A DNA stretch of 36,660 bases from Polyangiaceae bacterium (GCA_029261965.1 JAJDAH010000187.1:1-36660); one strand, 5' to 3'. Positions 1-8,509 are shown, counted from the first letter of the stretch. Numbers and translations: made by a program. Notes: a model not told the origin generated them from the letters alone.

Positions 1-201
1 GGCGGCGAGCGCGTCTTCGTACCGGAGCGCCCGCATCGCCTTGTCACCTTTCTTCTTGAGGTCCTTGAAGCGCTTTTTTTCCTTCCAAGTGAGCGGCTTG
101 TCGGCCCCGGCGGCCTGCGCGACCGCTGGGAGCGAAAACACCACCGGTACCGCCGCCAGCCCGGCAATCAACATCAGGTTCGACAAGGTTCGTCGGCTCA
201 T
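1..201 (-). CDS. Secreted TPR-like protein, N-terminal fragment (runs off left edge)
   Basis: Only the first 67 codons are present. The ATG at 201-199 overlaps the TGA of the upstream lipoprotein gene (ATGA), which suggests translational coupling. The product begins with a typical signal peptide: basic MSRR, a hydrophobic core (about residues 9-25) and an AVAQA-type signal peptidase I site near residue 29. It continues with a Lys-rich helix and then GDKAMRALRYEDALAA, which has the G-x2-A...Y-x2-AL spacing of a TPR helix pair. I infer a periplasmic or secreted TPR protein; the function cannot be told from this fragment. The frame was read by hand on the minus strand and is open to the window edge. 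Confidence 0.75.
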   Translation of the reverse strand, partial: MSRRTLSNLMLIAGLAAVPVVFSLPAVAQAAGADKPLTWKEKKRFKDLKKKGDKAMRALRYEDALAA

Positions 202-2021
202 CGAGCGAACCTGGCGATGAAAAAGTCGAGGCTCCCGTCGGTCGAGCGCGTCTGGTCCAGCTCGAGCACGCCGCTGAAGCTGCCGACGACGACGGAGTCC
301 CCTGGCCCGCCGCCGGCTCGAAGCACGGCAACGCCCAAAAGCCCGACGCTCGAGTCACCCACGTCTTCGAACCAGAAGTCGAGCCCCGATCCGATGACAC
401 GCGGTCCCATGTCGCGCTCCGCGCGGGTGAGCAGATACACGTCCTCGTCGGCGGCCGCCACGGCGCCGCCAAAGTGATCGGGTTGGCTGATGCGCGTAAA
501 CGTACTGCCGTCGTCGCGAACGAAGAGCGTGCTGGCGTCGAGGCCATCGTAGCTCGAGCTGCCGTTCGGATGGGCGAAGTCGGTCCGGTAGGTGACACTC
601 AGTAGCGCTTCATTGGCGCCCTGAACGGTGCCGGCGGCAGCGATGTCGTCGTTGCTGGCGCCGCCCGCGACGAATCGAAAAGCCAAACCGCCGCCGAGAT
701 CGAATCCACTGACGAGCAAGTCCTGACCCATGTTGGAGGAGCTCGTCTGACCACTATCGAAGTCGGCAGCACCACTGAAGGGCAGAGCCAAGAGCGCGAT
801 ACTCCCGGCTCGGGCGGTGTGAGGGACGGCGGGGCCGCCAAGGCTCACCTCGTGGGCCCAGTCGGCGGTCCCCGAGAAGCTCATACGCGCGAGGAAAGCC
901 TTGTCCTGACCGCCAAAGCCGAGCGTCGGCCCCGATTCAGTCACGCTGAACGCCCCCGTGCCCGATCCCGCCACCATCACGACGTCGTCTTCGCCGACCG
1001 AGAGGCTCCTGACCTCGAACGTGCCAGCGCCGGCAGCTCCACCGAAAGCATGCACCGCGAGCGGCTGACCGTTCGAGCCGAAGTGGATCAAAAACGATCC
1101 CGACTCCGCACTCACGCTACCGCTCACGCCACCGCAATCCACCGTGCTGCCCGCGGAGGCGAGCGCCAGCACTTCGCCGGTCGACGTCGCCTCGACCGCG
1201 ACGAGCACCAGGGGCGCACCCGCGCACGAGCTTGCCCAATCGAGCGACCCGTCGGCGGAGAACGCCGCGACAAAAATTCCCCCCGCTCCGTTCGCCGACA
1301 GCATGGTGCCGCCGACGCTGAAGTCTTGGGTGAACTCCCCACCGACGACGTAGCCAGAGCCGCGTTCGTCGATGTCCTTGGCAACTTCATCGCCCGGCCC
1401 ACCGAAACTCTGACTGAACGTGATGGTTCCAGACGGAACCATCGGCCCGCAGCCGGGCGCATTCGGGCAAGCGTCTACTGGCGGCGGTCCACAGACGTCG
1501 GCGGGGCAGTCGTCGATGCGATCCGACACGCACTCGCCCGCGACACACGTGAATCCGTCGTCGCAGCAGACACCGATGCAATTGCGGTCGAGCCGCACCG
1601 GCAGCCGGAGCCGCGCTCCGGGAACGAACGACAAGCGCCGAGTCGATTCGACGCAGCCGTTGCCACAGTTCTGAATACACTGCTCGGCGAAGACTTCTTC
1701 GTCGAGATCCGCGTCGTCGAGGCCGAGCACCACACGAACACCAACGTTCGCGTCGGAGGCGCCGCTCGGAGCGAAGACGAAAGTGCCGATCTCGCCTGAG
1801 GCGCACATCTGACTCACGGCGACGGGGTCGCTGTCGCTCCGCCGGTATTCGTCGGTCGTTCCAGCAACGATCGCCACGCTGTTCACCGTCACCGGGCCGC
1901 CGGTGCCCTTGCAGTCGACGTCGGTGGAAATCTCGAGCGTGATTTGGGTTACCTCGACCTCGCCACAGCCGAGACCGAGCAGGGAAAGCAGCAAGCCGAT
2001 GGGGCGGCAAACGCGAGCCAC
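198..2021 (-). CDS. Exported lipoprotein with beta-propeller-like repeats
   Basis: 607 residues, GTG start with a GGAG about 13 bases upstream. An N-terminal hydrophobic segment ends in LLGLGC, a lipoprotein-type signal although -3 is not the canonical Leu. Residues about 110-195 are cysteine-rich (CCDDGFTC, CPADVCGPPP), as in many myxobacterial exoproteins. From about residue 205 to the end there are repeated blocks with a GGPGDE / GGASND turn, Gly-rich strands and W or F at strand ends, resembling the bacterial SBBP-type beta-propeller. No catalytic motif is visible. It lies 53 bp downstream of the LysR-type gene on the same strand and overlaps the next gene by 4 bp, so co-transcription is likely. 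Function unknown; probably a surface or binding protein. Confidence 0.8.
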   Translation of the reverse strand: MARVCRPIGLLLSLLGLGCGEVEVTQITLEISTDVDCKGTGGPVTVNSVAIVAGTTDEYRRSDSDPVAVSQMCASGEIGTFVFAPSGASDANVGVRVVLGLDDADLDEEVFAEQCIQNCGNGCVESTRRLSFVPGARLRLPVRLDRNCIGVCCDDGFTCVAGECVSDRIDDCPADVCGPPPVDACPNAPGCGPMVPSGTITFSQSFGGPGDEVAKDIDERGSGYVVGGEFTQDFSVGGTMLSANGAGGIFVAAFSADGSLDWASSCAGAPLVLVAVEATSTGEVLALASAGSTVDCGGVSGSVSAESGSFLIHFGSNGQPLAVHAFGGAAGAGTFEVRSLSVGEDDVVMVAGSGTGAFSVTESGPTLGFGGQDKAFLARMSFSGTADWAHEVSLGGPAVPHTARAGSIALLALPFSGAADFDSGQTSSSNMGQDLLVSGFDLGGGLAFRFVAGGASNDDIAAAGTVQGANEALLSVTYRTDFAHPNGSSSYDGLDASTLFVRDDGSTFTRISQPDHFGGAVAAADEDVYLLTRAERDMGPRVIGSGLDFWFEDVGDSSVGLLGVAVLRAGGGPGDSVVVGSFSGVLELDQTRSTDGSLDFFIARFAR

Positions 2022-2074
2022 ACGCCCAAGGATACTCCGCGCGTGCGCGAACTTGAAGCCGGAGCGTGAGGTTC

Positions 2075-2956
2075 TCAGCCGCTATCGCAGCTTCGGCCCT
2101 CGAGCAGATCCAATTGTTGGCGTAGTCGCTGAGTCGCGAAATCCCGGAAAACGCGCACACGGGCTGTTCTGCGCAAGTCACTGTGCACGAGGATCCAGAG
2201 ATCGAGATGCGTCTCTTCGACCGGGTCCTGGTAGCGCCCGAGGCGCGGGTCGGGATCGCCCATGAAACAAGGCATGAGCGCAACGCCGGTGCCTCGATGG
2301 AGCGCCGCAAGCGTGAGGGTGGCCTCGTCGACCGTGAGCGCTATCGGGGCCGCCTGGCATTGACGCTGAATCCACGCTTGATGGGGCATGCCTCCTTCGG
2401 CCGAAATCCACGCGGGTTGTCTCTTCTTCTTCCGAATGGACGCGAGATATCGACGCTCGCCATACACCGCAAACGCCAGGGTGGCGATGCGGTGCCCGAT
2501 GAGGTTGTCGGGGGCCTTGTTGGTGGCGCGAATGGCCACGTCGGCTTCACGTTCGGAGAGGCTGATGTAGTCGTTCGACACCATCAGCTTGAGATCGACC
2601 TCCGGATGGCAATCGGCGAATTCGGTGACGATGGGCATGAGAAAAGTGACCGCCATGGCATCCGCGGTGGCGACACGAAGCGTGCCCGCGAGGTTCACAT
2701 CTCGGCCAAGCATGCGGCCGTCGATGGTGAGTGCCTCCCGCTCCATGCGCACAGCGACGCCCTTCAAGTCCTCGCCACTCGGCGTGAGCACGTAGCCCGA
2801 TCGTTTGCGATCGAATAGCCGAACCCCGAGCTCTTCTTCGAACGCCCGGAGGCGCCGCGACACCGTGGAGTGTTGAACGTCGAGCCGCCTTGCGGCTCCA
2901 GTCACCGAACGAGCACGCGCCACCGCCAGAAACACCCGGACGTCGTCCCAGTCCAT
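2075..2956 (-). CDS. LysR-family transcriptional regulator
   Basis: About 293 residues from the ATG at 2956 (a GTG six codons upstream at 2974 is possible but has no better ribosome site). Residues 1-60 form the winged helix-turn-helix: MDWDDVRVFLAVA, SVTGAARRLDVQHSTVSRRL, LGVRLFDR, with the LTPSGEDL end of the domain. The rest matches the LysR effector domain (GTLRVATADAM, FADCHPEVDLKL, EADVAIRAT). Length is typical. The gene is divergent from the aldehyde dehydrogenase across about 160 bp, the usual arrangement for a LysR protein controlling its neighbour, so I infer it regulates that gene; the inducer is unknown. Confidence 0.93.
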   Translation of the reverse strand: MDWDDVRVFLAVARARSVTGAARRLDVQHSTVSRRLRAFEEELGVRLFDRKRSGYVLTPSGEDLKGVAVRMEREALTIDGRMLGRDVNLAGTLRVATADAMAVTFLMPIVTEFADCHPEVDLKLMVSNDYISLSEREADVAIRATNKAPDNLIGHRIATLAFAVYGERRYLASIRKKKRQPAWISAEGGMPHQAWIQRQCQAAPIALTVDEATLTLAALHRGTGVALMPCFMGDPDPRLGRYQDPVEETHLDLWILVHSDLRRTARVRVFRDFATQRLRQQLDLLEGRSCDSG

Positions 2957-3116
2957 CTCCGTGCATTCTTGCACAAAAAATGTCGATTTTTGACGTATTT
3001 ACTGATGTTCTACGCACGGATAGGGTGCTTTCAACGGGTCGGGGCACTCGAGAGCCTGGAGAATGACGACGGCCCGCACCCGCTGTCGCCCGAATTTCCG
3101 ACCAGAGGAGTCCACG
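2957..3116. promoter_or_regulatory. Divergent promoter region between LysR regulator and aldehyde dehydrogenase
   Basis: This gap separates two divergent genes and contains an AT-rich core (about 2970-3012) that stands out from the GC-rich surroundings. It includes a TTGACG at 2990-2995 that could serve as a -35 element for the dehydrogenase, but no good -10 sits at 16-18 bp spacing. A GAGGAG at 3105-3110 is a clear ribosome binding site for the ATG at 3117. A LysR site (T-N11-A) is expected here by analogy; I could not pin down a convincing palindrome. Confidence 0.4.
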
Positions 3117-4487
3117 ATGAGCCAGCTCGTTTCAAAAAATCCAGTCGACGACAGTGTTCTCGGCAGCGTCGAGGTGACACCCGCCGAGGACATCGAAGGC
3201 CGGGTGGCGCGAGCGCGCCAAGCGCAAGCCGCGTGGGCCGCGAGATCCTTCGAGGAGCGTGCGGCGCTTCTGCGTCGCGCCGGCGAGATCCTCGCCTCAC
3301 GCTCCGATGAGGTCGGCCGACTCGTCACCCAGGAGATGGGCAAACCGCTCAGCGATGCCCTGGGTGAAACCCAATACACGGCCCGGTGCTTCAAGACCGA
3401 TCTCGAGGAAATCGCGGAAGCGTTGGCGCCCGAGTCACGCGAGAGCGAGTCGACGCGCTCGACGCTCTACAAGGATCCGCTCGGGGTCGTAGCCTGCATC
3501 GCACCTTGGAACTTTCCGGTGCTGATGCCGCATCAGCAAATCCTTCCGGCGCTTGCGGCCGGCAACGCCGTCGTGTTCAAGCCGTCGGAAAAGACGCCCT
3601 TGGTCGGTCAAGCGTACGCGGATGCGCTCCAAGAGGTGCTACCCGACGACGTGCTGTTGGTGGTGCACGGCGACGAAAAGCAAGGCAAAGCGCTCGTGAA
3701 CGCCGACGTGGACCTGGTGGTGTTCACCGGATCGCTCGCCGCCGGCGCGCACATCTTGGCCGCTGCCGCGCCGTCGCTCAAACGCGTCATCCTCGAGCTC
3801 GGTGGCAAAGATCCATTGCTCGTGCTCGAGGATGCCGACCTGAAAGCTGCCGCAGCATTCGCCGCGCGAAACGCCTTCCGCAACAGCGGTCAGGTTTGCA
3901 TCGCCACCGAGCGCATTTACGTGGGCGACGCCCAGCACGACGCGTTCGTGAAGCTACTCGTCGAGCAAGCGAGCCGCCTCGAGCTCGGCGATGGGCTTCG
4001 CGAGGGCGTGGATCTCGGCCCGATGGTGGACCGCGAGCAACGCGAGCATGTCGCCAGGCTTCTCGATGCGGCCCGAAGCAGTGGAGCGACGGTGGCCTAC
4101 GAGGGAGAGCAAGTCGGTGGCAACTTCTTACCCCCGGTGGTGCTGACCGACGTGACCGATGACATGACGATATTGACGGACGAAACGTTCGGTCCGGTCG
4201 CGTGCGTGGTGCGAGTCCACGACGAGGACGAAGCCGTGCGGCGCGCCAACGCTTCTCCTTATGGTCTCGGGGCGGTGGTGTTCGGCGAGGCCTCGCACGC
4301 CGGAGCGATAGCTCGACGGCTCGACGCCGGAATGATCGGCGTCAACCAGGGACTTTCCGGGGCGGGGGGCATGCCCTGGGTCGGCGCCAAGAAATCGGGG
4401 TACGGTTTTCACAGCGGGCGAGACGGTCACCGACAGTTCACACAGATGCGCGTCGTGCATGAGGCACGCACCCGGAAGGAAACATGA
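3117..4487 (+). CDS. NAD(P)-dependent aldehyde dehydrogenase, succinate-semialdehyde-type
   Basis: 456 residues from the ATG at 3117, chosen because GAGGAG precedes it at good spacing and MSQLVSKNP is the usual family N-terminus; the frame is open further upstream. Oxidises an aldehyde to a carboxylate with NAD(P)+. Visible motifs: PWNFP with the oxyanion Asn at about 132, cofactor-binding Lys in FKPSE (155), FTGS (203-206), general-base Glu in LELGGKDP (227) and nucleophilic Cys in NSGQVC (261). The length, the MGKP motif and the short N-terminus fit the YneI/Sad succinate-semialdehyde dehydrogenase branch rather than the longer GabD or betaine aldehyde types; the substrate is inferred. Likely controlled by the divergent LysR protein. 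Confidence 0.93.
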   Translation: MSQLVSKNPVDDSVLGSVEVTPAEDIEGRVARARQAQAAWAARSFEERAALLRRAGEILASRSDEVGRLVTQEMGKPLSDALGETQYTARCFKTDLEEIAEALAPESRESESTRSTLYKDPLGVVACIAPWNFPVLMPHQQILPALAAGNAVVFKPSEKTPLVGQAYADALQEVLPDDVLLVVHGDEKQGKALVNADVDLVVFTGSLAAGAHILAAAAPSLKRVILELGGKDPLLVLEDADLKAAAAFAARNAFRNSGQVCIATERIYVGDAQHDAFVKLLVEQASRLELGDGLREGVDLGPMVDREQREHVARLLDAARSSGATVAYEGEQVGGNFLPPVVLTDVTDDMTILTDETFGPVACVVRVHDEDEAVRRANASPYGLGAVVFGEASHAGAIARRLDAGMIGVNQGLSGAGGMPWVGAKKSGYGFHSGRDGHRQFTQMRVVHEARTRKET

Positions 4488-4669
4488 GCGACAGCACGAC
4501 ATCGTCGTCGAGGCCTGGAACACGGTCCTGTTCGACGAATTCTGCCGATTCAAACATCTGTTGGTGACGGGCCTGTCAGGACACAGCGACGAAGCCTTCG
4601 CTCGCCATGCGTATCCCGAGGGGCGCGCGAGTGCTCGACGTCAGCTGCGGCTTTGCTCCGAAAGACTGA
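4484..4669 (+). pseudogene. Truncated, frameshifted class I SAM methyltransferase remnant
   Basis: An ATG at 4484 overlaps the dehydrogenase TGA (ATGA), as for a coupled downstream gene, but its own frame soon reaches a stop. The next frame, from about 4490 to 4620, reads HDIVVEAWNTVLFDEFCRF, followed by HLLVTGLSGHSDEAFARHA, which I recognise as the N-terminal helices of a UbiE-like methyltransferase. At 4621 the frame returns to that of the ATG and reads GARVLDVSCGFAPKD before a TGA at 4667-4669; VLDVSCGF is a recognisable motif I (usually VLDxGCGxG). Two compensating indels plus loss of everything after motif I mean it cannot encode an enzyme. The remnant ends 3 bp before the next gene's stop codon. 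Family assignment is from memory of the motif pattern. Confidence 0.65.
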
Positions 4670-4672
4670 AGC

Positions 4673-5194
4673 TCACTCGGGCGTGGCGACAATCTCGGCC
4701 CGGATGGGGCCGCGGACCGAGTTCTCCGCGACATGCAAAACGGCGTCTGAGCTCGCGAGCTTGGTGACGAGCTCGTCGGTCCCCGGCGCGTCGAAGTCGG
4801 CGCCCTCGGGGGCTTCCACGATGGCGGACAGCTGCTCGACGACGTGCTGGGACGACGTGGCCGTGAGCGTCGCGACGCCGCGCTGATCCATTTGCCAATC
4901 GATGTCGACGGTCACGGTGAGGTCATGGGGATCGGCCCGATCCACGACGACCGTGTACCCGGCGCGGGAAAGTAATCGCTGCACGCTGGCTCGCGTCCAG
5001 ATGGTCAGCCAGTTCACGTTCTCGCCATCCCGTTCGGCCGAGCTCATGGTGGAATTGCGAACGTGGATCCGCAGCCCCTGGAACTCCGGGGGGGCGGTCG
5101 CCACCGAAATGAAGCTGGGCTCGGGAAGATTCGAGCACCCTGCGCTCGCGGCCGCCACCAGAACGAAGCCGAACAACCACAAAAACCGGCGCAT
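4673..5194 (-). CDS. Small exported lipoprotein of unknown function
   Basis: 173 residues from the ATG at 5194 (a start three codons earlier at 5203 is also possible). MRRFLWLFGFVLVAAASAGC gives a lipoprotein-type signal with Cys after about 19 residues; -3 is Ser rather than Leu. The mature part has alternating hydrophobic strands (FQGLRIHVRNS, LTVTVDIDW) and no cysteines, as in small periplasmic alpha/beta lipoproteins, but I do not recognise the family. Its 3' end abuts the methyltransferase remnant. It is followed on the other strand by the Pro-rich membrane protein, with about 110 bp between starts. Confidence 0.75.
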   Translation of the reverse strand: MRRFLWLFGFVLVAAASAGCSNLPEPSFISVATAPPEFQGLRIHVRNSTMSSAERDGENVNWLTIWTRASVQRLLSRAGYTVVVDRADPHDLTVTVDIDWQMDQRGVATLTATSSQHVVEQLSAIVEAPEGADFDAPGTDELVTKLASSDAVLHVAENSVRGPIRAEIVATPE

Positions 5195-5303
5195 GGGGGT
5201 CAAACGCGCGGGGGCCAGGCCAACTTACAGCGGAGGGAATTTCGAGGGCCGAACCGAGCTTTCTTGGCTCGGGCCCGGAGTTGAGCCAGGATGATCTTTG
5301 GGC

Positions 5304-6008
5304 ATGAGGAGGGCGTCATCGGTTCGGGTGTGGGCGACCGCCGCAGTGGTGGCCACCGCCGTTTACGGCGTGTGCCGCTCGGCGAGCGCGAGTTTTGGGG
5401 ACCTCACGGTTTCTCTCAACGCCACTGCGCCACCTCCGACGCCGGGAGCCGCCCCAGCAGCCCCACCGCCCGGCGCTCAACCCCCACCCGGCTACGCGCC
5501 GGCATACGGCTACGGCCAGCCTGCCCGCGGCTACTGGGCCTATCCGCCGGGCCAAGCCCCTGCGCGCCTCAAGTATCGCGACGGCGACCCCATGCCTCCC
5601 GGCTATCACCTCGAATACGAAACACGAAAGGGCCCCCTCGTCACCGGGATCATCCTCGGGGGCCTGCCGTACGTGATCGGCCTCGGTGTCGCGGCCGGCG
5701 ACAGCTTCAGCAACGGAGAGGGGTGGCTCATCCTCCCGGTGATCGGTCCCTGGGCCGCGCTCAAAGCCCGAGAAAGTCGCTGCAACAACGAGGACGAGTT
5801 CCTGTTCTGCGAGGCTTTCGACGACGTCGGATCTCGGCTTCTGCTCGGGCTCGACGGCGTGCTTCAAGGAACCGGCGCGCTGCTCGTGCTCATCGGCGTG
5901 CTCGCAAAACGCCCATGGCTCATCAAGGACGATACGGCCCCTGTCGCGCTAGCCCCGGTGAGATTCGGAAGCAGCGGCTACGGACTAGCTGCCTTCGGTA
6001 GTTTCTAA
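5304..6008 (+). CDS. Secreted/membrane protein with Pro/Gly/Tyr-rich linker
   Basis: 234 residues from the ATG at 5304; a TTG two codons upstream is a less likely start. An N-terminal signal sequence (about residues 8-30, ending SASAS) is followed by a low-complexity segment rich in Pro, Ala, Gly and Tyr (APPPTPG, PPPGYAPAYGYGQ) to about residue 90. Two hydrophobic stretches follow (VTGIILGGLPYVIGLGVAA and LGLDGVLQGTGALLVLIGVLA) flanking a loop with two cysteines (CNNEDEFLFC). This layout is common in myxobacterial envelope proteins of unknown function. Its last 24 bases overlap the 3' end of the convergent kinase gene. Confidence 0.8.
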   Translation: MRRASSVRVWATAAVVATAVYGVCRSASASFGDLTVSLNATAPPPTPGAAPAAPPPGAQPPPGYAPAYGYGQPARGYWAYPPGQAPARLKYRDGDPMPPGYHLEYETRKGPLVTGIILGGLPYVIGLGVAAGDSFSNGEGWLILPVIGPWAALKARESRCNNEDEFLFCEAFDDVGSRLLLGLDGVLQGTGALLVLIGVLAKRPWLIKDDTAPVALAPVRFGSSGYGLAAFGSF

Positions 6009-7610
6009 GACGGCCGCCGCAGTCTCGGCCTCCGGATCGGCGAGGCGGGGAGCATCAGCGAGCTCGGTCGGCAGAAATGGTGCCTGGGCCGGATCCCAGC
6101 GACCCGCATCCTCGCACTCGCGGAGCGCGTCAGCGAGCGCGGCAGCGTCGACGTAGCGATCTTCGGGTTCTTTTTTCAAACACCGCATCACGATCTGTTC
6201 GAGATCCTTCGGGAGATCGTGACCGATGCGCAAGCTCGGCGGAGTCGGCTCGACCTGGGCGTGGGCGAGCAGCACGGCCGCCGCGTTGTCGGATTCGAAC
6301 GGCGGCGATCCGGCCAGCATGTAGTAGGCGACCGCACCAAGGGCATAGACGTCCGCCCTCGCGTCCGCTCCTTTGCCGGTGACGACCTCGGGGCTCATGT
6401 ACATGGGTGTGCCGACGACCGAGCCGGCCTGAGTCAGTGTGGAGTCTTTCTCGGCGCTGACCTTGGCGATGCCGAAGTCGAGCACCTTGAGGAAATCCCG
6501 TTGTCCGCCCGCACGAGTGACGAACAAATTCTCGGGTTTGATGTCTCGATGAAAAATGCCCCGTTCGTGGGCTTCGCTTAGAGCGCGCGAGGCTTGGGAC
6601 AACAGATAGAGGGCGCGGGCTGGCTCGAGCGGGCCCGAGGATTCGAGGAGACGGCCGAGGTCGACACCATCCAACAGCTCCATCGCGTAGTACCAAATTC
6701 CATCTTCAGTGACTCCGTAGTCGAACACACGAACCGTGTTCGGGTGGCTCAGCTCGGTCATCGCCTGAACCTCGCGTTCGAATCGCTGAACGCTCGAAGT
6801 ATCGAGGCCATCCTCCGCCCGGAGGAGCTTGAGCGCCACGTCTCGACGCAGCCCCGAGTGGTAGGCCGACCAAACCTCGCCCATGCCACCGGCGCCGAGT
6901 TTCGTCTTGAGCCGATAGCGGCCGATGCTCCGTGATTCGAACACTTGCCGGCGCATGGCCCAATACGCGTGGCCCGCCAGAAGCGTGAGCCCCGACGTAC
7001 CGGCCAAGAAAGCCGCTTGAATCGCGAAGGCGGCCAACGCGTCGGGCTGCTCGAGCTGGACCCGCGTGGCGTCGCTGAAGGGCATGCTTCCGAACAGAGC
7101 CGCGGGATACGACGCGACCATGAGGATGTAGGCCGGCAGCCCCGCGCGCCACGGCTCGGCCACGAGCGCGCCGCGGCAAGCGATCGCCACGAGCAGTCCG
7201 CCGAAGTACAGACTGCGCAAGCCCTCGAAACCGATGCACATCAAGCTCAAACCGACGGCAGCCGCACTGAACATGATGAAAACGAGCACCGTCGTGGCGC
7301 GAGGCGAAGGCTCGGGTTTCCAATAGAGCCGAATCAATCCTGCCATCAAGATCGGCAGCGTCGCGCCGCGCACTCCCCAGAGCCACGAAAGTGAGCCAGG
7401 GTGAATGAAGCGGTCCGCAACCCAGTCCGCCAGCGCAAAGGTGATCCAGAGCCCGACGGCGTAGGTCATGCCCGGGCGGAGGCGCATGAGGTTCGCCCGG
7501 TGCTCGGCGCGCTCGACCGCTCGATGCTGGTCGAGCGCGGATCCGTCCGTTGAGCCGAGTGCACGGCCGGTCTCGACCGAGGCCACTCCGGACGCGGCTT
7601 CGTAATTCAA
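5985..7610 (-). CDS. Membrane-tethered Ser/Thr protein kinase (TM domain N-terminal, kinase C-terminal)
   Basis: 541 residues. Residues 48-222 contain about six hydrophobic segments, and the Hanks-type kinase domain lies after them at about 230-497, the reverse of PknB-like kinases. Motifs are intact: glycine loop GAGGMGEV (239-246), ATP-anchoring Lys in VALK (261), catalytic HRDIKPEN (354-361), DFG (378-380), activation-segment end GTPMYMSPE, and the conserved Arg of DRY near 485. It should phosphorylate Ser/Thr of unknown targets in the cytoplasm, with the membrane part possibly sensing envelope state (inference). A short acidic Ala/Glu-rich tail follows. It overlaps the preceding convergent gene by 24 bp. 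Confidence 0.92.
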   Translation of the reverse strand: MNYEAASGVASVETGRALGSTDGSALDQHRAVERAEHRANLMRLRPGMTYAVGLWITFALADWVADRFIHPGSLSWLWGVRGATLPILMAGLIRLYWKPEPSPRATTVLVFIMFSAAAVGLSLMCIGFEGLRSLYFGGLLVAIACRGALVAEPWRAGLPAYILMVASYPAALFGSMPFSDATRVQLEQPDALAAFAIQAAFLAGTSGLTLLAGHAYWAMRRQVFESRSIGRYRLKTKLGAGGMGEVWSAYHSGLRRDVALKLLRAEDGLDTSSVQRFEREVQAMTELSHPNTVRVFDYGVTEDGIWYYAMELLDGVDLGRLLESSGPLEPARALYLLSQASRALSEAHERGIFHRDIKPENLFVTRAGGQRDFLKVLDFGIAKVSAEKDSTLTQAGSVVGTPMYMSPEVVTGKGADARADVYALGAVAYYMLAGSPPFESDNAAAVLLAHAQVEPTPPSLRIGHDLPKDLEQIVMRCLKKEPEDRYVDAAALADALRECEDAGRWDPAQAPFLPTELADAPRLADPEAETAAAVLETTEGS

Positions 7611-7684
7611 GGAATCTGCCCCACTCGAGACCCCACCCTAGGGGATCTCCAGGGCTTTGTCGCGCGGCGCCTAGCTCGTCTGCC

Positions 7685-8389
7685 TCACGGGCACACGACG
7701 TCGCCGCCACAGCACTGCCGCGCCGAGTCCGTTGGGAAGCACGCGTCGAGGCGTGCGCAGTAGCAACGACCGGGGAGACAGAATCGACGATCGCCTTGCA
7801 CCTCGGGGTGCACTCCCATGCAAGCTACCCCGCCGTCGTTGCCCGAGCAGTCGACCGGCGCGTCGCAGCAACCCGCGGCCACGGCCATTGGGAAACACGA
7901 ATCGGGGTTCGAGCAAAAGCATTCACCCGGCGCGCAGAACCGTGCTCCTGCATCGAGCAGTGGGTGGTTGATCGTGCACTGCGAGCCGCCAGCGGCGCCG
8001 CCAGCGCCGGGCGATCCGCTCGCTCCACCGGATCCTGATGCTCCACCGGCGCTGGTGCCGCCCGCACTGCCACCGCCGGCACCTGGTGCTCCGCCGGCGC
8101 TCGCTCCGCCCGTGCTGGCGCCGCCGGTGCCGCTTCCCCCAGCACCTGGGCTGCCCGAAGTTCCTCCACCTGCGCCAGGCGTCCCGCCGGTGCCGGTCGT
8201 GGTGCCGGCGTCGGTCGACTCGCACGTCCCCGAATTACAAACGAGCCCGGGATCGCACCCGTCGCCGTCGATGCACTCGCCGCCCTCGGTCCCAGGCCCG
8301 AACAAGTCGCCGCCGGAGTCCGAGCACGCCATCGGCAGCGCTGCCGCCAGCGCCAATCCGCCCAATACACTCCATTTTCCAGCTCCCAT
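7685..8389 (-). CDS. Lipoprotein with Gly/Ser/Ala-rich linker and Cys-rich C-terminal repeats
   Basis: 234 residues from the ATG at 8389, chosen because GGAGG lies 6 bases upstream and the signal peptide starts there; an in-frame upstream extension to 8443 looks spurious. Signal MGAGKWSVLGGLALAAALPMAC, then a DGDGCDPGLVCNSGTC knot, then a long low-complexity linker built from GGAS / GGTP / GAGG blocks (about residues 58-135). The C-terminal 95 residues hold two related Cys-rich units, each with RFC-x-PG-x-C-x-C followed by DxCFP and CC. Such a folded tip on a flexible stalk suggests a surface protein. No known enzyme motif. It is divergent from the TIGR02147 regulator across 183 bp. Confidence 0.83.
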   Translation of the reverse strand: MGAGKWSVLGGLALAAALPMACSDSGGDLFGPGTEGGECIDGDGCDPGLVCNSGTCESTDAGTTTGTGGTPGAGGGTSGSPGAGGSGTGGASTGGASAGGAPGAGGGSAGGTSAGGASGSGGASGSPGAGGAAGGSQCTINHPLLDAGARFCAPGECFCSNPDSCFPMAVAAGCCDAPVDCSGNDGGVACMGVHPEVQGDRRFCLPGRCYCARLDACFPTDSARQCCGGDVVCP

Positions 8390-8484
8390 CGCCTGCCTCC
8401 TTTGGCTCACGGCAAGAAATCCAAGCGCGCCGTCTGTAGACAAGGATGGCCGAGCCGAGCGTTCAAATCACCTAATTTCAGCGG

Positions 8485-8509
8485 CTTGTAGTCCGAAAGT
8501 GTATACAAG
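8485..8509. promoter_or_regulatory. Inverted repeat in divergent intergenic region (possible operator)
   Basis: CTTGTA (8485-8490) and TACAAG (8504-8509) form a perfect 6-bp inverted repeat with a 13-base spacer, in an AT-richer patch between the divergent lipoprotein and the TIGR02147-type regulator. The right arm overlaps a GTATAC palindrome (8501-8506). Position and symmetry suit a regulator site or a short hairpin, but a 6-bp match can arise by chance. Confidence 0.3.

Noticed and set aside
1387..2310. Arg-rich minus-strand open frame crossing the LysR and lipoprotein genes
   Set aside because: It is an alternate-frame shadow of two genes with recognisable motifs and no features of its own.
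4484..4669. Functional methyltransferase gene
   Set aside because: Frame changes twice and the product would end after motif I, lacking most of the fold.
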